Assembly: GCA_021292105.1 (NCBI GenBank)
Contig: CM037863.1
Span: 8,706,085-8,770,084, forward strand
From: Anadara kagoshimensis
Lineage: Eukaryota > Mollusca > Bivalvia > Arcoida > Arcidae
Direction of reading: 5' to 3'
Length of the DNA stretch: 64,000 bases
Shown: positions 52,761 to 64,000 of the stretch, piece by piece
Layout: each line of letters starts with the position of its first letter
Position numbering within the stretch: the first letter of the stretch is position 1
Translations under genes and position numbers: made by a program
The notes under the pieces: model-generated
What the model was told of the DNA's origin: nothing
Database searches by the model: none
The model's input: the letters and a program-made list of their open reading frames with translations, nothing else

Positions 52761-53584
52761 CTCAATATGTTACATTTCACACACCATTAAACACAGCATA
52801 TAAACATGTTTTTGTGTTTAGTTTAATTAAAACAATACTCCTTTGGCTTGTTTAACAAATGTACCTTTAGTTCAAATCTATCTTTTTTATCGGGTCAATT
52901 ACTTCAAAACGAGGCTTTGGTTATTTAACTGGGGTTTTACACAAAATGGGCAGAACAATTGGGTTTAAACAAATAAGAAACGTTTTCAAAAAATACAATA
53001 TACACAGTTTTTGTATTTGACGGGAACCCCAACCAACAGATGACCGATTGGTGCAATATGAGTACTTTACACAACGCAGACACAAAAAGGATATGCAATA
53101 GGTTTTACGATATTAAACTTTAATCATTTAAAGCTACAATATAGTAATTTGTGACAGACAGACCAAACGATAGCTGGGTGATTCATTTTATAATTTGTTA
53201 ATTATGTCATTTAACAAAAACCTGCACGAATAACAAAATAAGGATATAGTTATTATATCCACAATCGAAGTGGGGGGTATACAATGTTTACAATTCTTCC
53301 GTAAAGACATTGTCCGCCACTTTTCATAAAAAACTAATAGATTTGTTTGTTCGGGTTAATTCGGGGAACACTTTTGAAAATGGCATCCCATTTCAGTCAT
53401 AACTTGTTTCTTAAGCTTGGCATAAGACTCGCTTTAGCGCCATACTTAAGCTACAACGTTGAGCATGGAATTTTCCCCTAGACACCCAATTAGTAATGTT
53501 ATGTTGCATGGGCGTCGTATGAAATATGGGTTATAACTGGAAGCTTACCAATACCTGTATTAACCAAACAATTACATGTGTATG

Positions 53585-53962
53585 CAAGCAGCATTTGTCT
53601 GTCAGTTTGTCCTTCAATTTTAATATTTATTATTTATATTTGGGGAACACAGGATTTTATTTTAATTACTTCGCGGTAAAAATACATTATTAATGTCATA
53701 ATTTTGAATCTTGATACTACCCATTGTTTGAGTGGATCATTTTATATATAAATTCTGAATGAAGGGTCAAACGGACAGGTCAATCTTGTTTGCCAATAAC
53801 TAAATACCAAATAGGTACAATACCTAACCGAAACGTAAAATCGTGACAAACCGATACATGACCTTATGAATCAGTAGGTTCATACAATGGATTGATCATG
53901 GTATATGAATATTTTTAATGAAAGGGTCAAACGGACAGGTCAATCGTGTTTGCCTATAACAA
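53585..53962. mobile_element. MITE family M1 with duplicated right end
   Basis: A weak left arm (tctgtcagtttgtccttc) and two right ends, at about 53757-53805 and 53915-53965, each reading gtcaaacggacaggtcaat. Between and after them is a repeated 'accaaac...taaccgaaac' block, so the right part is tandemly duplicated. Confidence 0.5.
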
Positions 53963-54158
53963 TATACCAAAATATATACCAAACATGTACAATACCTAAC
54001 CGAAACATAAATCGTGACAAACCGATACATGGTCTTATGAATCATTAGGTTCATACATTGTGGGGAAAACAATCAGTATTGAACAGAACAAAACGTGTAA
54101 AACATAACAATTTATGTATTGTGTTAATTGACAAATAGGTGCCACAATGCTCAGCAGC

Positions 54159-54379
54159 TACAGTACAGGCTTGTCGAAAGTTTAACACGGAGGAAGCGAA
54201 TTTATGTCGAATCGGAAGCTCATATGAGTCCCTCGTTAGCGATAACTCGACAGTTTTTCGGCATCTACATTCTATCTATCGGTTTTTCGGCAACTTACTA
54301 TCCATATCTCAGTTATTCGACAGCCAAATGTTGACAACTTTCGTTACTGCATTGTCAAATTTTCGACAAGTCTGTACTA
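54159..54379. mobile_element. MITE family M3 copy
   Basis: 221 bp with arms tacagtacaggcttgtcgaa and attttcgacaagtctgtact. The open frames across it (60-87 codons) are not gene-like. Confidence 0.75.
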
Positions 54380-54609
54380 CATTCAACAGATTGTTGTTTT
54401 AGCAACATAAAAAGGAGAACACGTCAGGACTACTATATATAAGGGCTGTGATATTTACAACACGATATAAAGCAGATATATGAGAAATGGTTGAGACGAT
54501 ACCATGTATGGTGTATATAACGTCATAATTCCTAAATTTTGCCAATTCGGAAAATTGCCAAATAAATCAATTATGAGTATTATTTGTTAGTAATAAACCA
54601 TCTTTTCTA

Positions 54610-54965
54610 ATAAAAACAAATATACCAATACGCTTCCAAACCCAAAGCAAAGTAAAAAACTTTGAAACTGACAAATTTGGTTATAAACTTCCACCAGGAA
54701 AATGAGACATTATACAACTAATTATAACATACTACATCAAAAACAAACATACCAATCTATTTCTAAACCACAACCACAAAGAAAAGTAAACATTTTGAAG
54801 ATGGAAAATTAGTAAAATGTGTGAACTTTCACCATGGAAGTGAAACCCGATCCGGTGATCCGGAACGGTAAGCACTTCCAATTTGCCAAGTTACACACGC
54901 CAGGTATGTAATCAGAATTTGGATTGAAAAGAACACAAAATATTGTGATGTCAAATACATCAAAA
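54610..54965 (+). repeat. Two adjacent dispersed repeat R1 copies
   Basis: 54610-54710 is a 5' fragment. 54735-54965 runs from 'acaaacataccaatctattt' through 'atccggaacggtaagcactt' to 'gatgtcaaatacatc'. Confidence 0.6.
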
Positions 54966-54997
54966 ATTAATTAATTAGTGAGCGAGTTAAAACATAC

Positions 54998-55128
54998 CTG
55001 TAATTTACCTTTTAAGCTGTTTGAAGCAGGCAATTTCTTAAAGAAACCGACACGAGTCCGATAACCTTCTTTAGTACTGCGTTGTAAAATGTTCTTCATT
55101 ATATTTGCTCCACCAAAAATATTAACTT
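54998..55128 (-). CDS. Candidate orphan exon, unknown product
   Basis: On the minus strand a stretch bounded by an acceptor-like ATGCAG| and a donor-like AAAG|GTAAAT (or CAG|GTATGT) is open and reads like protein: VNIFGGANIMKNIL, then STKEGYRTRVGFFKKLP. Using the first donor it is 120 nt, phase 1-1. An ATG at 55099-55097 in good context could instead be a start. No partner exon was found, so it may be a fragment of a mobile-element protein. I do not recognise a family. Confidence 0.25.
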
Positions 55129-56094
55129 CTGCATTAAAAGCGCAATCGTAATATTTACAAACAATTTGTAAATATTACTCACACCTGTCCGTCTTCGTTA
55201 TCCATCCGTCTGCAAACTGCCAGTCCGTCTGTCTCAATTGACGTGTCGCCGGTCTGCCTTTTATGTTCCGACACTACCCGCCATCATGGTATTAGAGCCG
55301 TGCACTGCAACTAATGACGTACCAATTTCAGTGAGGTCATTATATGGTGCATTTTAGGAAGAGTTTCCACTCTTTTTGTGTGTAATTCAAACATGCCGGG
55401 CCTTTTGTCGGAACATTGTGGTTGTGGCCGACGATCCGTCGGAGTTGTTGGAGATGGTGGTATTTATGTCTCTCAAGAGACAGTTCTAGTTATACCATGC
55501 TTTGCTTTTAAACACCTTCGATATTAATATCATACAAAACGTATTATTTTGAAATCAAAATAAAAAGAAGGTGTAAACATAGATGTATCATTTTATTTAA
55601 CAGTGTACATTTTTATCAAATCACAACGAACAAAGTTAACAATTGCAAAGTATGTATATATCAACAATTACATATTATACCAGTTTTAATTTAACATCAC
55701 TAGACTTTCGATTCGGAATATAATTCTTTATCAGTAGTGCTTGGACAAAAATTGTGAAATCAAAAATTGTTTTCAAGATGTTGAAAAGATACCAAAAGGA
55801 CCAAAATATATTTTAACAAATTTAGCTCAGGAAATACTTTTACTAACAAGAAAAAGAAACAGGTAAATGTTGTAGTTTTCCTGACAGGATGATAAGGGAA
55901 AGTATATAATTTATGTTACCAGTATTATTCATGCCTACCACAAACATATTAAAAATGTTTTGCTGCAGAAGTGTAAACATTTTGATAAATAGCTATTCAA
56001 ATATTCTTTTTATAATTACTTAAACAATTATTTCGGATTTTCAATATATTCTGAAAATATATGACTAAATTTGCTGAAAATGGTATACTTACTA

Positions 56095-56225
56095 TAATGT
56101 GAAAGCTTAAAATTCTGGAGCATCCGACCTAACTTCCCTGATAGGAGTTCACGTGTTAAACTCAAATTGCCAGTGTTTTAAATTTGCTTTTGCCATTGTC
56201 ATTTCGACATGAACAGGTATTTTAG
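56095..56225 (-). repeat. Dispersed repeat R1 fragment, reverse orientation
   Basis: 'ctggagcatccgacctaact', 'tccctgataggagttcacgtg' (split) and 'catttcgacatgaacaggta' are the reverse of R1. Confidence 0.55.
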
Positions 56226-56364
56226 TGTTTTATTGAAATACAGAATTCTGAACGTTGTATGTTAATAAAACCTCTCGTTAAGTGGTCAACGTGGCTTTGC
56301 GATTTCCATGAACAATATAACATTCAGTGTACCCACATGAAATGTTGTGTGGCGATAGTACCCA

Positions 56365-56885
56365 CTACCAAATGATATCACACCATGAAATACCCATCAC
56401 CATAATGATATCACACCATGAAATACCCATCACCATAATGATATCACACCATGAAATACTCATCACCACAATGATATCACACCGTGAAAAACCCATCACC
56501 ATAATGATAACACACCATGAAATACCTATCACCATAATGATAACACACCATGAAATACTCATCACCACAAAAATGATATCACAACATGAAATACCCACCA
56601 CCAAAATAATTTTACAACATGAAATACCAACCACCATTATGATGACACCATGAAATTCCCACCACCAAAATGATTTCACAACATGAAATTCCCACCACCA
56701 CAATGATACACACCATGAAATTCCCACCACCAAAATGATTTCACAACATGAAATTCCCACCACCACAATGATATCACAACATGAAACACCTATCACCATA
56801 ATGATAACACACCATGAAATACCAATCACCATATTGATACCTCACCATGAAATACCCATCACACACCATGAAATACCCATCACAG
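56365..56885. repeat. 33-bp minisatellite
   Basis: About 15 units of 'atgatatcacaccatgaaat', 'acccatcaccata'. As 33 is a multiple of three, long open frames arise on both strands (108 codons plus, 155 minus), with an 11-residue repeat and no other gene features. Confidence 0.9.
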
Positions 56886-57025
56886 CAAGTATACTAATCC
56901 ATGTCGAAACCACGATCTCAAAGCAAAGTAGACATTTTGAGCCTGAAAATTAGTAAAACGTGTGAACTTCCACCAGGGAAGTGAGACCGAGTGCTCTGGA
57001 AGGGTAAGTGTCTGCTGTTTAGTTA
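56885..57025 (+). repeat. Dispersed repeat R1, 5' half
   Basis: Starts 'agtatactaatccatgtcg' directly after the 33-bp array and runs to 'ggaagggtaagtgtctgctg'. Confidence 0.65.
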
Positions 57026-58274
57026 TATATGTTTACGCATAGTCTCTTAATTGTTTCAGGATTGCGAAATTATAATTTGCAAACACAAAATCGACGTTGT
57101 GAAATGGAAAGGTTATTATTTATCAAAATCATATATTGTATAAGTTAAACCAACTTGATAGTCATTCGAAAAATAATGGATTTTATTTTATTACAAACAA
57201 CATGTCCATTATTTTAATACCATAAAGTTTTGGCTCAATGCATTGAGTAAAGAAAGATAACTCTTACGAGTTTAATTGTCTTTAAAAAAATATAATCAGA
57301 ATGTAAACGTTTGTGATTTTGTCCCAATTATACTTCTTGGGTATCTTATTCATTTAAACCAAAACCGAGTTACAATTTGCAATTACACTTATACAAGTTA
57401 AAATGGATCTGCCTGCTTCTGCAGAATTCGTAGTCGTAGTTTAATTTTTTTAAATATTTTTTATTTGTTTCTGCTATTTAAATTAACTATTCTAGCAAAT
57501 TTGAGTCTTAATTAGCCAGAATTTGGTTTCATTTGATCTATATGCATCGTAACTATTCATTGATGGCAAAAGTGTCAATTTGAGATGTACTTTTAAAATC
57601 TAAATGGGAACGCTAGCGACTTTTTGAATTTCAATGCATTTATTATTTGTGAAAAACCAGCATCAATTTATTTTTCTTTCAACACAGTCAGAAATTTTTC
57701 ATTTAAAAGTTTTCTTCTGTAGATAGGCCTGTTCCAAAACTAAACTACATTGTCTAGAAATATAATTGAAAAAAAAATAATTTGGAGAAAAGAAAAAGAA
57801 AATTTTATTTCATTTACCATGTTTACTTCAATAATATTTCTGTACAATTATGTTTTGAATTTAACAAACACAACCGGTTGTAAAAACAATGAAAATGATT
57901 AAAAGTAATGTTTAATTATTCAGAAAAAATTGTAAATGTATATCATTATCAGCTAAATGCCTTGTCAAATATACAGTAAAAAACCTAACAAAAATTAAAT
58001 TTTCCACGATTGTATCGTGATACGTCAAACAAAAGCATATCTGTGTCATCAACGGCTAAGACATTCAGAATAAACATAAAATTTATGATAGTATGAACAA
58101 TTATGGCAATGAAATAACAAAATAAAAATAAAAATTCCCATCTCTCTCTAACAAAAAGCAAGCAAAGATATATATTTCAGTCAAACATTCTTGAAATTCC
58201 TCGTATAACGAGAATGAATAAAATCAGTAAACATATGCATCTATTAGAAATGCTAAGTGTACCATTACTAATAG

Positions 58275-58500
58275 GGACTCGATGGCCGATTGGTTTAAAG
58301 CATGCGATTCCGGATCACAGTGCCTCTCAAAGACGAGTTTTGAGTCCCACTCGGGACAGATTCAGGTGTGAAAGTTTGTAATTTTGTTTGCTTAAAGGTC
58401 GGGTATTTCTTCGGGCACTTCTTCATCCCTAAAATGACCGCCTCAATATAAGTTAAAGCTTGACTGGATCATAAACGCCATTATTCAACTCCACTCCACT
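58275..58500 (+). mobile_element. tRNA-headed SINE (family E)
   Basis: Box A resembling GATGGCCGATTGGTTTAAAGC and box B resembling GAGTTTTGAGTCCCACTCGGG are followed by a body ending in taagttaaagcttgactgg and accccattattcaactc-like tail sequence. Confidence 0.65.
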
Positions 58501-58703
58501 GTCCACTCATTAATTTACCTTTATATATGCCTTTTGACTACAAAAGTTGTCAGATAATATTATTATTTCTACAGTTAATATCAATGTTAGTTGATTCACA
58601 TCTTGAGTCCGCATATAAATGTCCAGATTGAACATTTGAGTAATTATTGTTAATTGATATTATCAATAAAATTAAATAACAAGATATGTGTACCGTAAAC
58701 TTC

Positions 58704-58804
58704 TTACTGACGGATCCAAACTGTAACTACTAATAACGCACATGACAATCCAAATAAAAGTCCTATAGGAATTAAACACACCATCAATCCAGTAGACACA
58801 AATG
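58704..58804 (-). CDS. Mini-cadherin B: transmembrane segment and stop
   Basis: Acceptor TTTTCAG| in phase 1, then 33 codons including TAA. The helix SFVSTGLMVCLIPIG... contains the same CLIP-x-G-x-L-F-G-LSCAL core as mini-cadherin A and ends WIRQ-stop. No cytoplasmic domain is encoded. Confidence 0.88.
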
Positions 58805-61800
58805 CTGAAAATATAAAATTATAAAAATATTACGAAAAAATGTTCTGAAAGATGTTTGATAGATCAAATTATAGCATATATATCCACCTAATGAACCACT
58901 ATGAAATCGTCAACACAGAGCATAGGGTATTCATCCTTTAGCAAACTCTAGCCTTGCAGGACGAACAGCAAACTATATACTGGCCCATCGCAAACTCACA
59001 ATCTCAGCAAAAAAGTTTTTAAAAAATACAAATTATGTTAACCATGTACACTTTTATCAGGGAAGTGAGGTCCGGTAATCCGGAATGGTACGAACCTCCT
59101 ACCAAGTGAGCATAACCCTTGACGTGTGTAATAAAAAGAGAATGGAAGTCACATGGAACTATGGGACCTCAAATATATCCAGGTTATTTTTGCAAACAGC
59201 GACATCACTGTTTTCAACATTACATTCTAATTCAAAGATTTTGTAAACAGAATTTTGATTGGAGTAAAAATGTACGTTTTACGGTCAGATTTATGATATA
59301 GAGTGCTGTCTAAGCTACTATTACGTCATGTATTTTTACATGCCGATACACGTGCTTTTGTTTACACAACGTTATGGCATAATTCGTCGTTGTAAACAAA
59401 GATTTTGTTATATTTAGATATAGATATTTATTCAGCATTAGTATAGAGATATCTATGTTACATGTGAAGAGTTCCGACCGTAAAACATTGATTTTACTTT
59501 CGCAAATATCGCAAAGAAGAGTTATTTTGCCACAGTAAAATCCACGTTTTACGATCCGAACTCTTCAAATGTAACAAAGTTATTTCCTAAGTAATTGCAC
59601 TTATACATATACTTCCATGTTTAATTCACAATCCAAAAAAATCATCACAGGTAACCTAATTTATCTTAATATTACTATAAAGTGAAGAAATGTTCAATAA
59701 CACAAACTTCACATGCCGGCGTGTTTGCTTAGCTTGTAGAATCTAAGACTATGGAACCACAAAAGTATAGAAATTTGGAAATGATAATATGTTACTTACA
59801 AGGTAGTTCTGTTGTTGCTTTGACACTTATGGATTGTATATATACTGTCAAGTAAGACGTATTAGAAGCTAAACCGTCGTCACAGCAGACATATAACGTA
59901 TATTTACTGGCGACATCAGCGTCTAAACTACTACCAGCGGAGTAATATAAGGCATATCCTATAAAAACAAATAAAAAGAAAACATAGACGATGTATTTTA
60001 CATTTTTGTATTTTGCAATAACAAATCGTCCAATAACATGCCACAACAAACAATTACAATATCAAACCAATAAAATACAAACGCAGAAATGTCGATTGAT
60101 ATTCTAATCACAATTCGAACAAGCAAAGTTAAAACTTTGAAAACTGGCAAATTAGGTTCATCACTTGTACTTTTATCAGAGCAGCGGTTTTCCGTATAAG
60201 TAAGCATCTCCTCTCTAGCTAGAAATACATGCGCACAATTGAGTTCAAAATTATTACTCAAAACCAATCTATGTCAAATCATAATTCCAAAGCAAAGTAT
60301 AAATTTTGAAAACTTGCAATTTAAATTATCACATAATCGACATTACGAAGAGAAAATGAAATGTTATATTTGAGAAATAACTTTGATATTTTTTGTTTAT
60401 CATTTTTTACCCACAAAACCGATGTGTAAACTTTTTTTTTGGGGGGGGGGGGGTTGAAAATCACTGGGATCAGATCAAGAGATCAGAATGTCATATCTTT
60501 TATCGCATACTACCTCTTCATGTTAGAGCTGTTTTTCAAGCAAGAGATGCTTATACCAAGCAAAAATTATCAATGAAATAAGATTTATTATAATTGCATT
60601 TTTGTTCTGACTATTGTTGTTTTAGGGATGAAGTTTCTTTACGGAAATAGGGGTTACGTTACGGAAATAAGTGGTGACGTTTCTTTGTGGATTGAGTTGT
60701 AAACAAAACAAACGGTAACGGTGGGCTCTACAATAGTCTTACAGTGATTTTGATGCGGATCATTTGTAATAAAAGTCATATGAACACTTAAGGCGATTTC
60801 AACATCAGTTTGACCATTCGTGTACGGTATACACAACCCTAATGGCACCATATTCCGGCGATTTAACGCACCTTTGCCCAATAATATGATTTTTTTTAAA
60901 ATGATTGAAATTTTCAAATGAACCCTCAAAGTATTTTGACAAATAATGATTCATGAATTGTTGTGATATTAATTCAATACAGCCAGTGATGATGAACAAT
61001 GCCTATCTCGCTATGTACTTGATACTAAAACCACTGGAGTATTAACTAGATAATGTCCGAAAAATTTATTTTAAAAATTTATAAATTTCGAATATACATG
61101 AGAGTTTCACTCTTGTTCCGGAATCTCTTTTTTTATTAAAAAAGGACGATATCGATTGATTGATTGATTGATTGATTGGATACGGTTTTACGTCGATATT
61201 ATATGGCATAGGAACAGGAACTGTCGTCAATTAAGTCTAGTTTGAGCTGCATGTGTCTTAAGTCGGTGGTCACGATGACATCAAAATCGACATTTTTAAA
61301 AATAATATCTACATTCATGTATGATATAGAAAGAGAGATAGCTTTTATATCCAGTATGGAAGAAATCTGAACGGCATGTGACTGTAATTATATATGACTA
61401 CCTGATAAGCAATACACGAGTTGTCAAAATGTGAATCGTACTATTTTTGAGTATAAACAAACATGCGGCATCTTGTTTTGTTTTGAAAGACTTAAGTAAT
61501 TATCTTATCATTGTTGAAAATAAAGTCGGATAAATAACAAATTTCAGGATTTCTGTGCTATAAAAATGATATTTTAAATCAAGAGAGATACTGTTTAAAA
61601 CCGTACAAATCCGATAATATAAATATAAACCTTAAATGCTTGATTGACAATTGTTATTGTGTTAATAACTACTACGGAGTTCAAGGCAAACTAATCAACG
61701 CACTATATTTACACAATGATAACCATCAATCAAGCATTCAATGCTTAAATATTAATGATTCAGACGATAAGTGTTGGTATGCTAAAATAAAACTGCGTGT

Positions 61801-63942
61801 ATTACATATACTTTATTTGTAACATTAAGGAGGGTACCAGAAAATTTGCAAAGGATTAAACCTCGAGTCTAGTGATAAGACTAATTATAAATTAAGAATC
61901 AAATCTTTTAAAATTTCATATTTTTTTTGTCATGGCCTGAAAATGATTTGTAAGAGTTATGCCCCTTCCATTATAATACCTAATACTTAATTAAGTATCA
62001 AATCCTTTAAAATTTCAATAGTGTATATTTTTGTTTTTGTCATGGCCTGAAAATGGTTTGTAGGAGTTATGTCCCTTCAATTAGAATACTCTACAGGACA
62101 GGAATATTTATACTCATTTAAATTAACCAGTTTTTATACAAAAGATTTTTCTGGTATACTGTTTTGAACAGAAAGTTTAAACGTGAATGAAAATTTTAAG
62201 TATTCTTATGATATGATTTGTATCATCTTTTTTTTTTTTTTTTTTTTTGTTATAACCTGAAAATGATTGTAAAAGTTATGTCTCTTCCATTATAATACTT
62301 AATAATTAATTAGTTATTAAATCTTTTAAAATTTCAAAAATGTGTCATAGCCTAAAACTTGTTTGTAAGAGTTATGTCCCTTCCATTAGAATACCTCACA
62401 GGACAGCAATATGTATACCCATTAACCAGTTTGTATACAAAACATTTTCCTGGTATACTGTTTAAACGCATATGAACATTTCAAGTATTCTAATTTATTG
62501 CTTTGAGATACGATTTGAACATGAACTGGTATGGTTGTTTCTGATACATCCAAAACTGCGTATTTTGTATCCTCAATTAAGAAATAACATTCTATTTGAG
62601 TTTAGTCATTCGGTATCATGAAGCTATTCCTGACCCTCACTAAATTCCGAATGAATATACTCAAATAGAATGTTATTTCTTATATTTACAATCATGAAAA
62701 ATATTGTTAGTATGTCAGAAATGTAAAACTTAAAACAATAATTTATTCAATTTAAGATTCCGGCAAACATGTCGGATTTATAAAACAGCTTTTTTCCAAA
62801 TAAGGATGGAAACGTCAGGACTTGACTTGAATACTGATCAATAAAACAATGCACGACTTAATTGAGGTTGAAATTCATTGATGAAATCGGATAGTTAAAC
62901 GTAACTTCATCAGAGGTTATGATCTCACGCCGTATTCATGAGCAATTTTATGCCAGCAAAAATAAATAGGTTCATCTAAAGAAGATCGTTTCCAATTGTA
63001 GATATATAGTCGCATTTTTCGTAACCAAAGATAGATTAAATACATATATATTTCAATTAGCTTTAAATATTTCCTAACGCCTATCCTTCCGCATCAGCAA
63101 CTTAAACAGTACAGTTTTTATTGACGGATAGCAAAGGACACATAGCACTGTTTACAACATGTAAATTAAATCTGTTAACAATGCAATTTTCAACTTGAGG
63201 ATCTTCACTGCCTGTTTGAATGACGCGTAGTAATGAAGTCAAGACGGGTAACCAATATAATACGTAAAAAGGAAAATTTGTCTCGTGTTGTGATTATGTT
63301 TCCAATCATCCTTAAATCTAGTTGTCTATAACTACACAAATCAAAAATTTCGAATTAAGCCAAACATTGAACAATCGATCACCACCACTAATCCAATCCA
63401 TAAAAAAATATTTCATTTTATTATTATTACGAATATTTATCATTTCGAGTGATATAGGCAAATATGCATTACGCTCTAAAGTAACTTCATGTAGTTAATA
63501 CACTTTGTTTTCATACATCAAACCTGTACACGGAACGAGTTGTAATTAACACCCTCGAAAAGATTGATGGTGACCCCATCATCAATTACTAAAAGTAAAG
63601 AGTCAAAAACAAACAAACCAGTCCCTGCTCAATTCACAGGAAACACGATAAAAACTTAAGCTGACAAACGTGGTTAAATGTATGAACTTCCAACCTGAGA
63701 AGTGAGACCGGGTGCTCCTCCTGTTAAGCTAGCTTCACCTGACATATAAACAAAACCGTCATGATGAGAACAAAATACTTACCTCCGGAGTTAACTAGAG
63801 TAAATAAAGTCGTACTCGGCACTGTGCTAGACAGTGTACAACATATAGCATCAACACTGACTTCTAAATCTTTAAGTTTTGTTTGTGTTGATGTGTCTTC
63901 ACTTAAAGTAACTGCTCCAGGTAAACCTCCAAAATTTGGTGG
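58704..63942 (-). CDS. Mini-cadherin B: paralogue, last three exons (5' end beyond window)
   Basis: Exons 63942-63783, 59958-59800 and 58804-58704 splice in one frame (phases 0-1, 1-1, 1-end) to give a second-type cadherin-like domain, a transmembrane helix and a stop. Structure, intron phases and the length of the middle exon equal those of exons 4-6 of mini-cadherin A, so the two are tandem paralogues. By analogy the signal peptide and first cadherin domain should lie just to the right of the window. A sequon NTS occurs in LASNTSYL. The function is not established. Confidence 0.85.
58975..59220 (+). repeat. Dispersed repeat R1 copy (last intron of mini-cadherin B)
   Basis: 'gggaagtgaggtccggtaat', 'ggaatggtacgaacctccta' and 'gggacctcaaatatatccag' follow the R1 order. 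Confidence 0.6.
59225..59585. mobile_element. Foldback element (family M4), copy 2, opposite orientation
   Basis: The same palindrome (59450-59585) preceded by the reverse complement of the 4.3-4.5 kb part. It lies in the last intron of mini-cadherin B, adjacent to a dispersed R1 repeat. Confidence 0.65.
59800..59958 (-). CDS. Mini-cadherin B: EC2, C-terminal half
   Basis: 159 nt, phase 1-1, acceptor TTTTATAG| and donor T|GTAAGTAAC. It encodes YYSAGSSLDAD, YTLYVCCDDG, TSYLTVYIQ and ATTELP, and is the best-conserved extracellular exon between the two paralogues. Confidence 0.9.
60100..60270 (+). repeat. Dispersed repeat R1 copy, 5' half (mini-cadherin B intron)
   Basis: A divergent copy from 'ttctaatcacaattcgaac' through 'gtaagcatctcctctctagc'. 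Confidence 0.5.
61890..62480. repeat. Diverged tandem duplication (about 110- and 300-bp spacing)
   Basis: 'tggcctgaaaatgatttgta', 'agagttatgtcccttccatt' recurs four times (about 61935, 62044, 62253, 62350), with paired 'ctcacaggacagcaatat' and 'aaccagttt...tatacaaa' blocks. Confidence 0.6.
62578..62682. repeat. Palindrome with 25-bp near-perfect arms
   Basis: 'aagaaataacattctatttg','agt' at the left is matched by its complement at the right, with 'tcattcgg' and 'ccgaatga' inside. It may be a small foldback element. Confidence 0.7.
63600..63760 (+). repeat. Dispersed repeat R1 copy, abutting a mini-cadherin B donor
   Basis: 'aaacaaacaaaccagtccctg', gaagtgagaccgggtgctcc and 'tgttaagctagcttcacctg' match R1. 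The copy ends about 20 bp from the donor of the 63783-63942 exon. Confidence 0.65.
63783..63942 (-). CDS. Mini-cadherin B: EC2, N-terminal half
   Basis: 160 nt, acceptor ATTTCAG| (phase 0) and donor G|GTAAGTATT (phase 1). It encodes PPNFGGLPGAV, TLSEDTSTQT, LEVSVDAICCTL and LFTLVNSG. It matches exon 4 of mini-cadherin A in phase, in the PxF opening and in the CC pair. Confidence 0.85.
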
Positions 63943-64000
63943 CTGAAATTGAGAAAAACTTATTTCTGTTGTTATACATACACTTACATTAAATCAAAAA

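Larger units (their letters stand above)
48210..58700. other. Intergenic region between mini-cadherin A and B
   Basis: AT-rich sequence with reverse- and forward-oriented R1 copies, MITEs M1 and M3, degenerate SINEs, the 200-bp and 33-bp arrays and one weak candidate exon at 55.0 kb. 57.0-58.2 kb shows nothing recognisable. Confidence 0.6.
59959..63782 (-). other. Intron of mini-cadherin B
   Basis: 3.8 kb with two R1 copies, a (GATT)n run near 61155, the diverged tandem duplication at 61.9-62.5 kb and the 62.6-kb palindrome. No extra exon was seen, and the phases join without one. Confidence 0.7.

Noticed and set aside
56365-56832. Minus-strand open frame of 155 codons with Trp/Cys-rich 11-residue repeats (longest in the window)
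   Set aside because: It is the in-frame reading of a 33-bp minisatellite; the opposite strand is open too, and no signal, splice or domain supports it.
63761-63946. Plus-strand open frame of 61 codons
   Set aside because: It is the shadow of the minus-strand cadherin exon, which has the correct splice sites and homology.

Overview
The window is AT-rich eukaryotic DNA with GT/AG introns, short phase-matched exons and a dense load of SINEs, MITE-like elements, LINE remnants and satellites. The gene families (F-type lectin domain plus MEGF-type EGF repeats; short cadherin-like membrane proteins) and the repeat style (tRNA-headed SINEs ending in a gacgttaa-type tail, an element opening with a 'caagaggcccatgggcc' motif) point to a marine mollusc, most likely a bivalve. 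This is inference from familiarity; no search was run. Every convincing exon is on the minus strand.

Region 1 (0.5-24.5 kb, minus): the 5' part of a secreted or membrane F-lectin/EGF gene. The exons are a signal-peptide exon (24.5 kb), two exons forming one F-type lectin (FTP) domain (13.5 and 5.5 kb), and EGF-like exons at 3.7, 2.5 (39-nt microexon), 1.8 and 0.6 kb. All internal exons are phase 1-1. The gene runs off the left edge. Intron 1 (10.8 kb) holds two large tandem arrays, 44-bp units at 15.3-18.3 kb and 46-bp units at 19.7-22.7 kb.

Region 2 (24.6-35.7 kb): intergenic, filled with SINEs, MITEs, a LINE remnant, minisatellites and an 882-bp tandem duplication at 34.1-35.8 kb.

Region 3 (35.8-48.1 kb, minus): a complete six-exon gene for a 266-aa 'mini-cadherin': signal peptide, two cadherin-like domains, one transmembrane helix and almost no cytoplasmic tail. 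The reading frame is continuous across all five introns (801 nt including stop). The splice donor of exon 3 is the proximal copy of a roughly 48-bp tandem array extending into intron 3.

Region 4 (48.2-58.7 kb): mostly intergenic repeats, with one weak candidate exon at 55.0-55.1 kb.

Region 5 (58.7-63.9 kb, minus): the last three exons of a paralogous mini-cadherin with identical intron phases. Its 5' exons lie beyond the right edge. The two paralogues form a local tandem family, and their transmembrane segment and the C-terminal half of the second cadherin domain are the best conserved parts. All gene models come from reading exons, splice sites and phases by eye, without transcript support.
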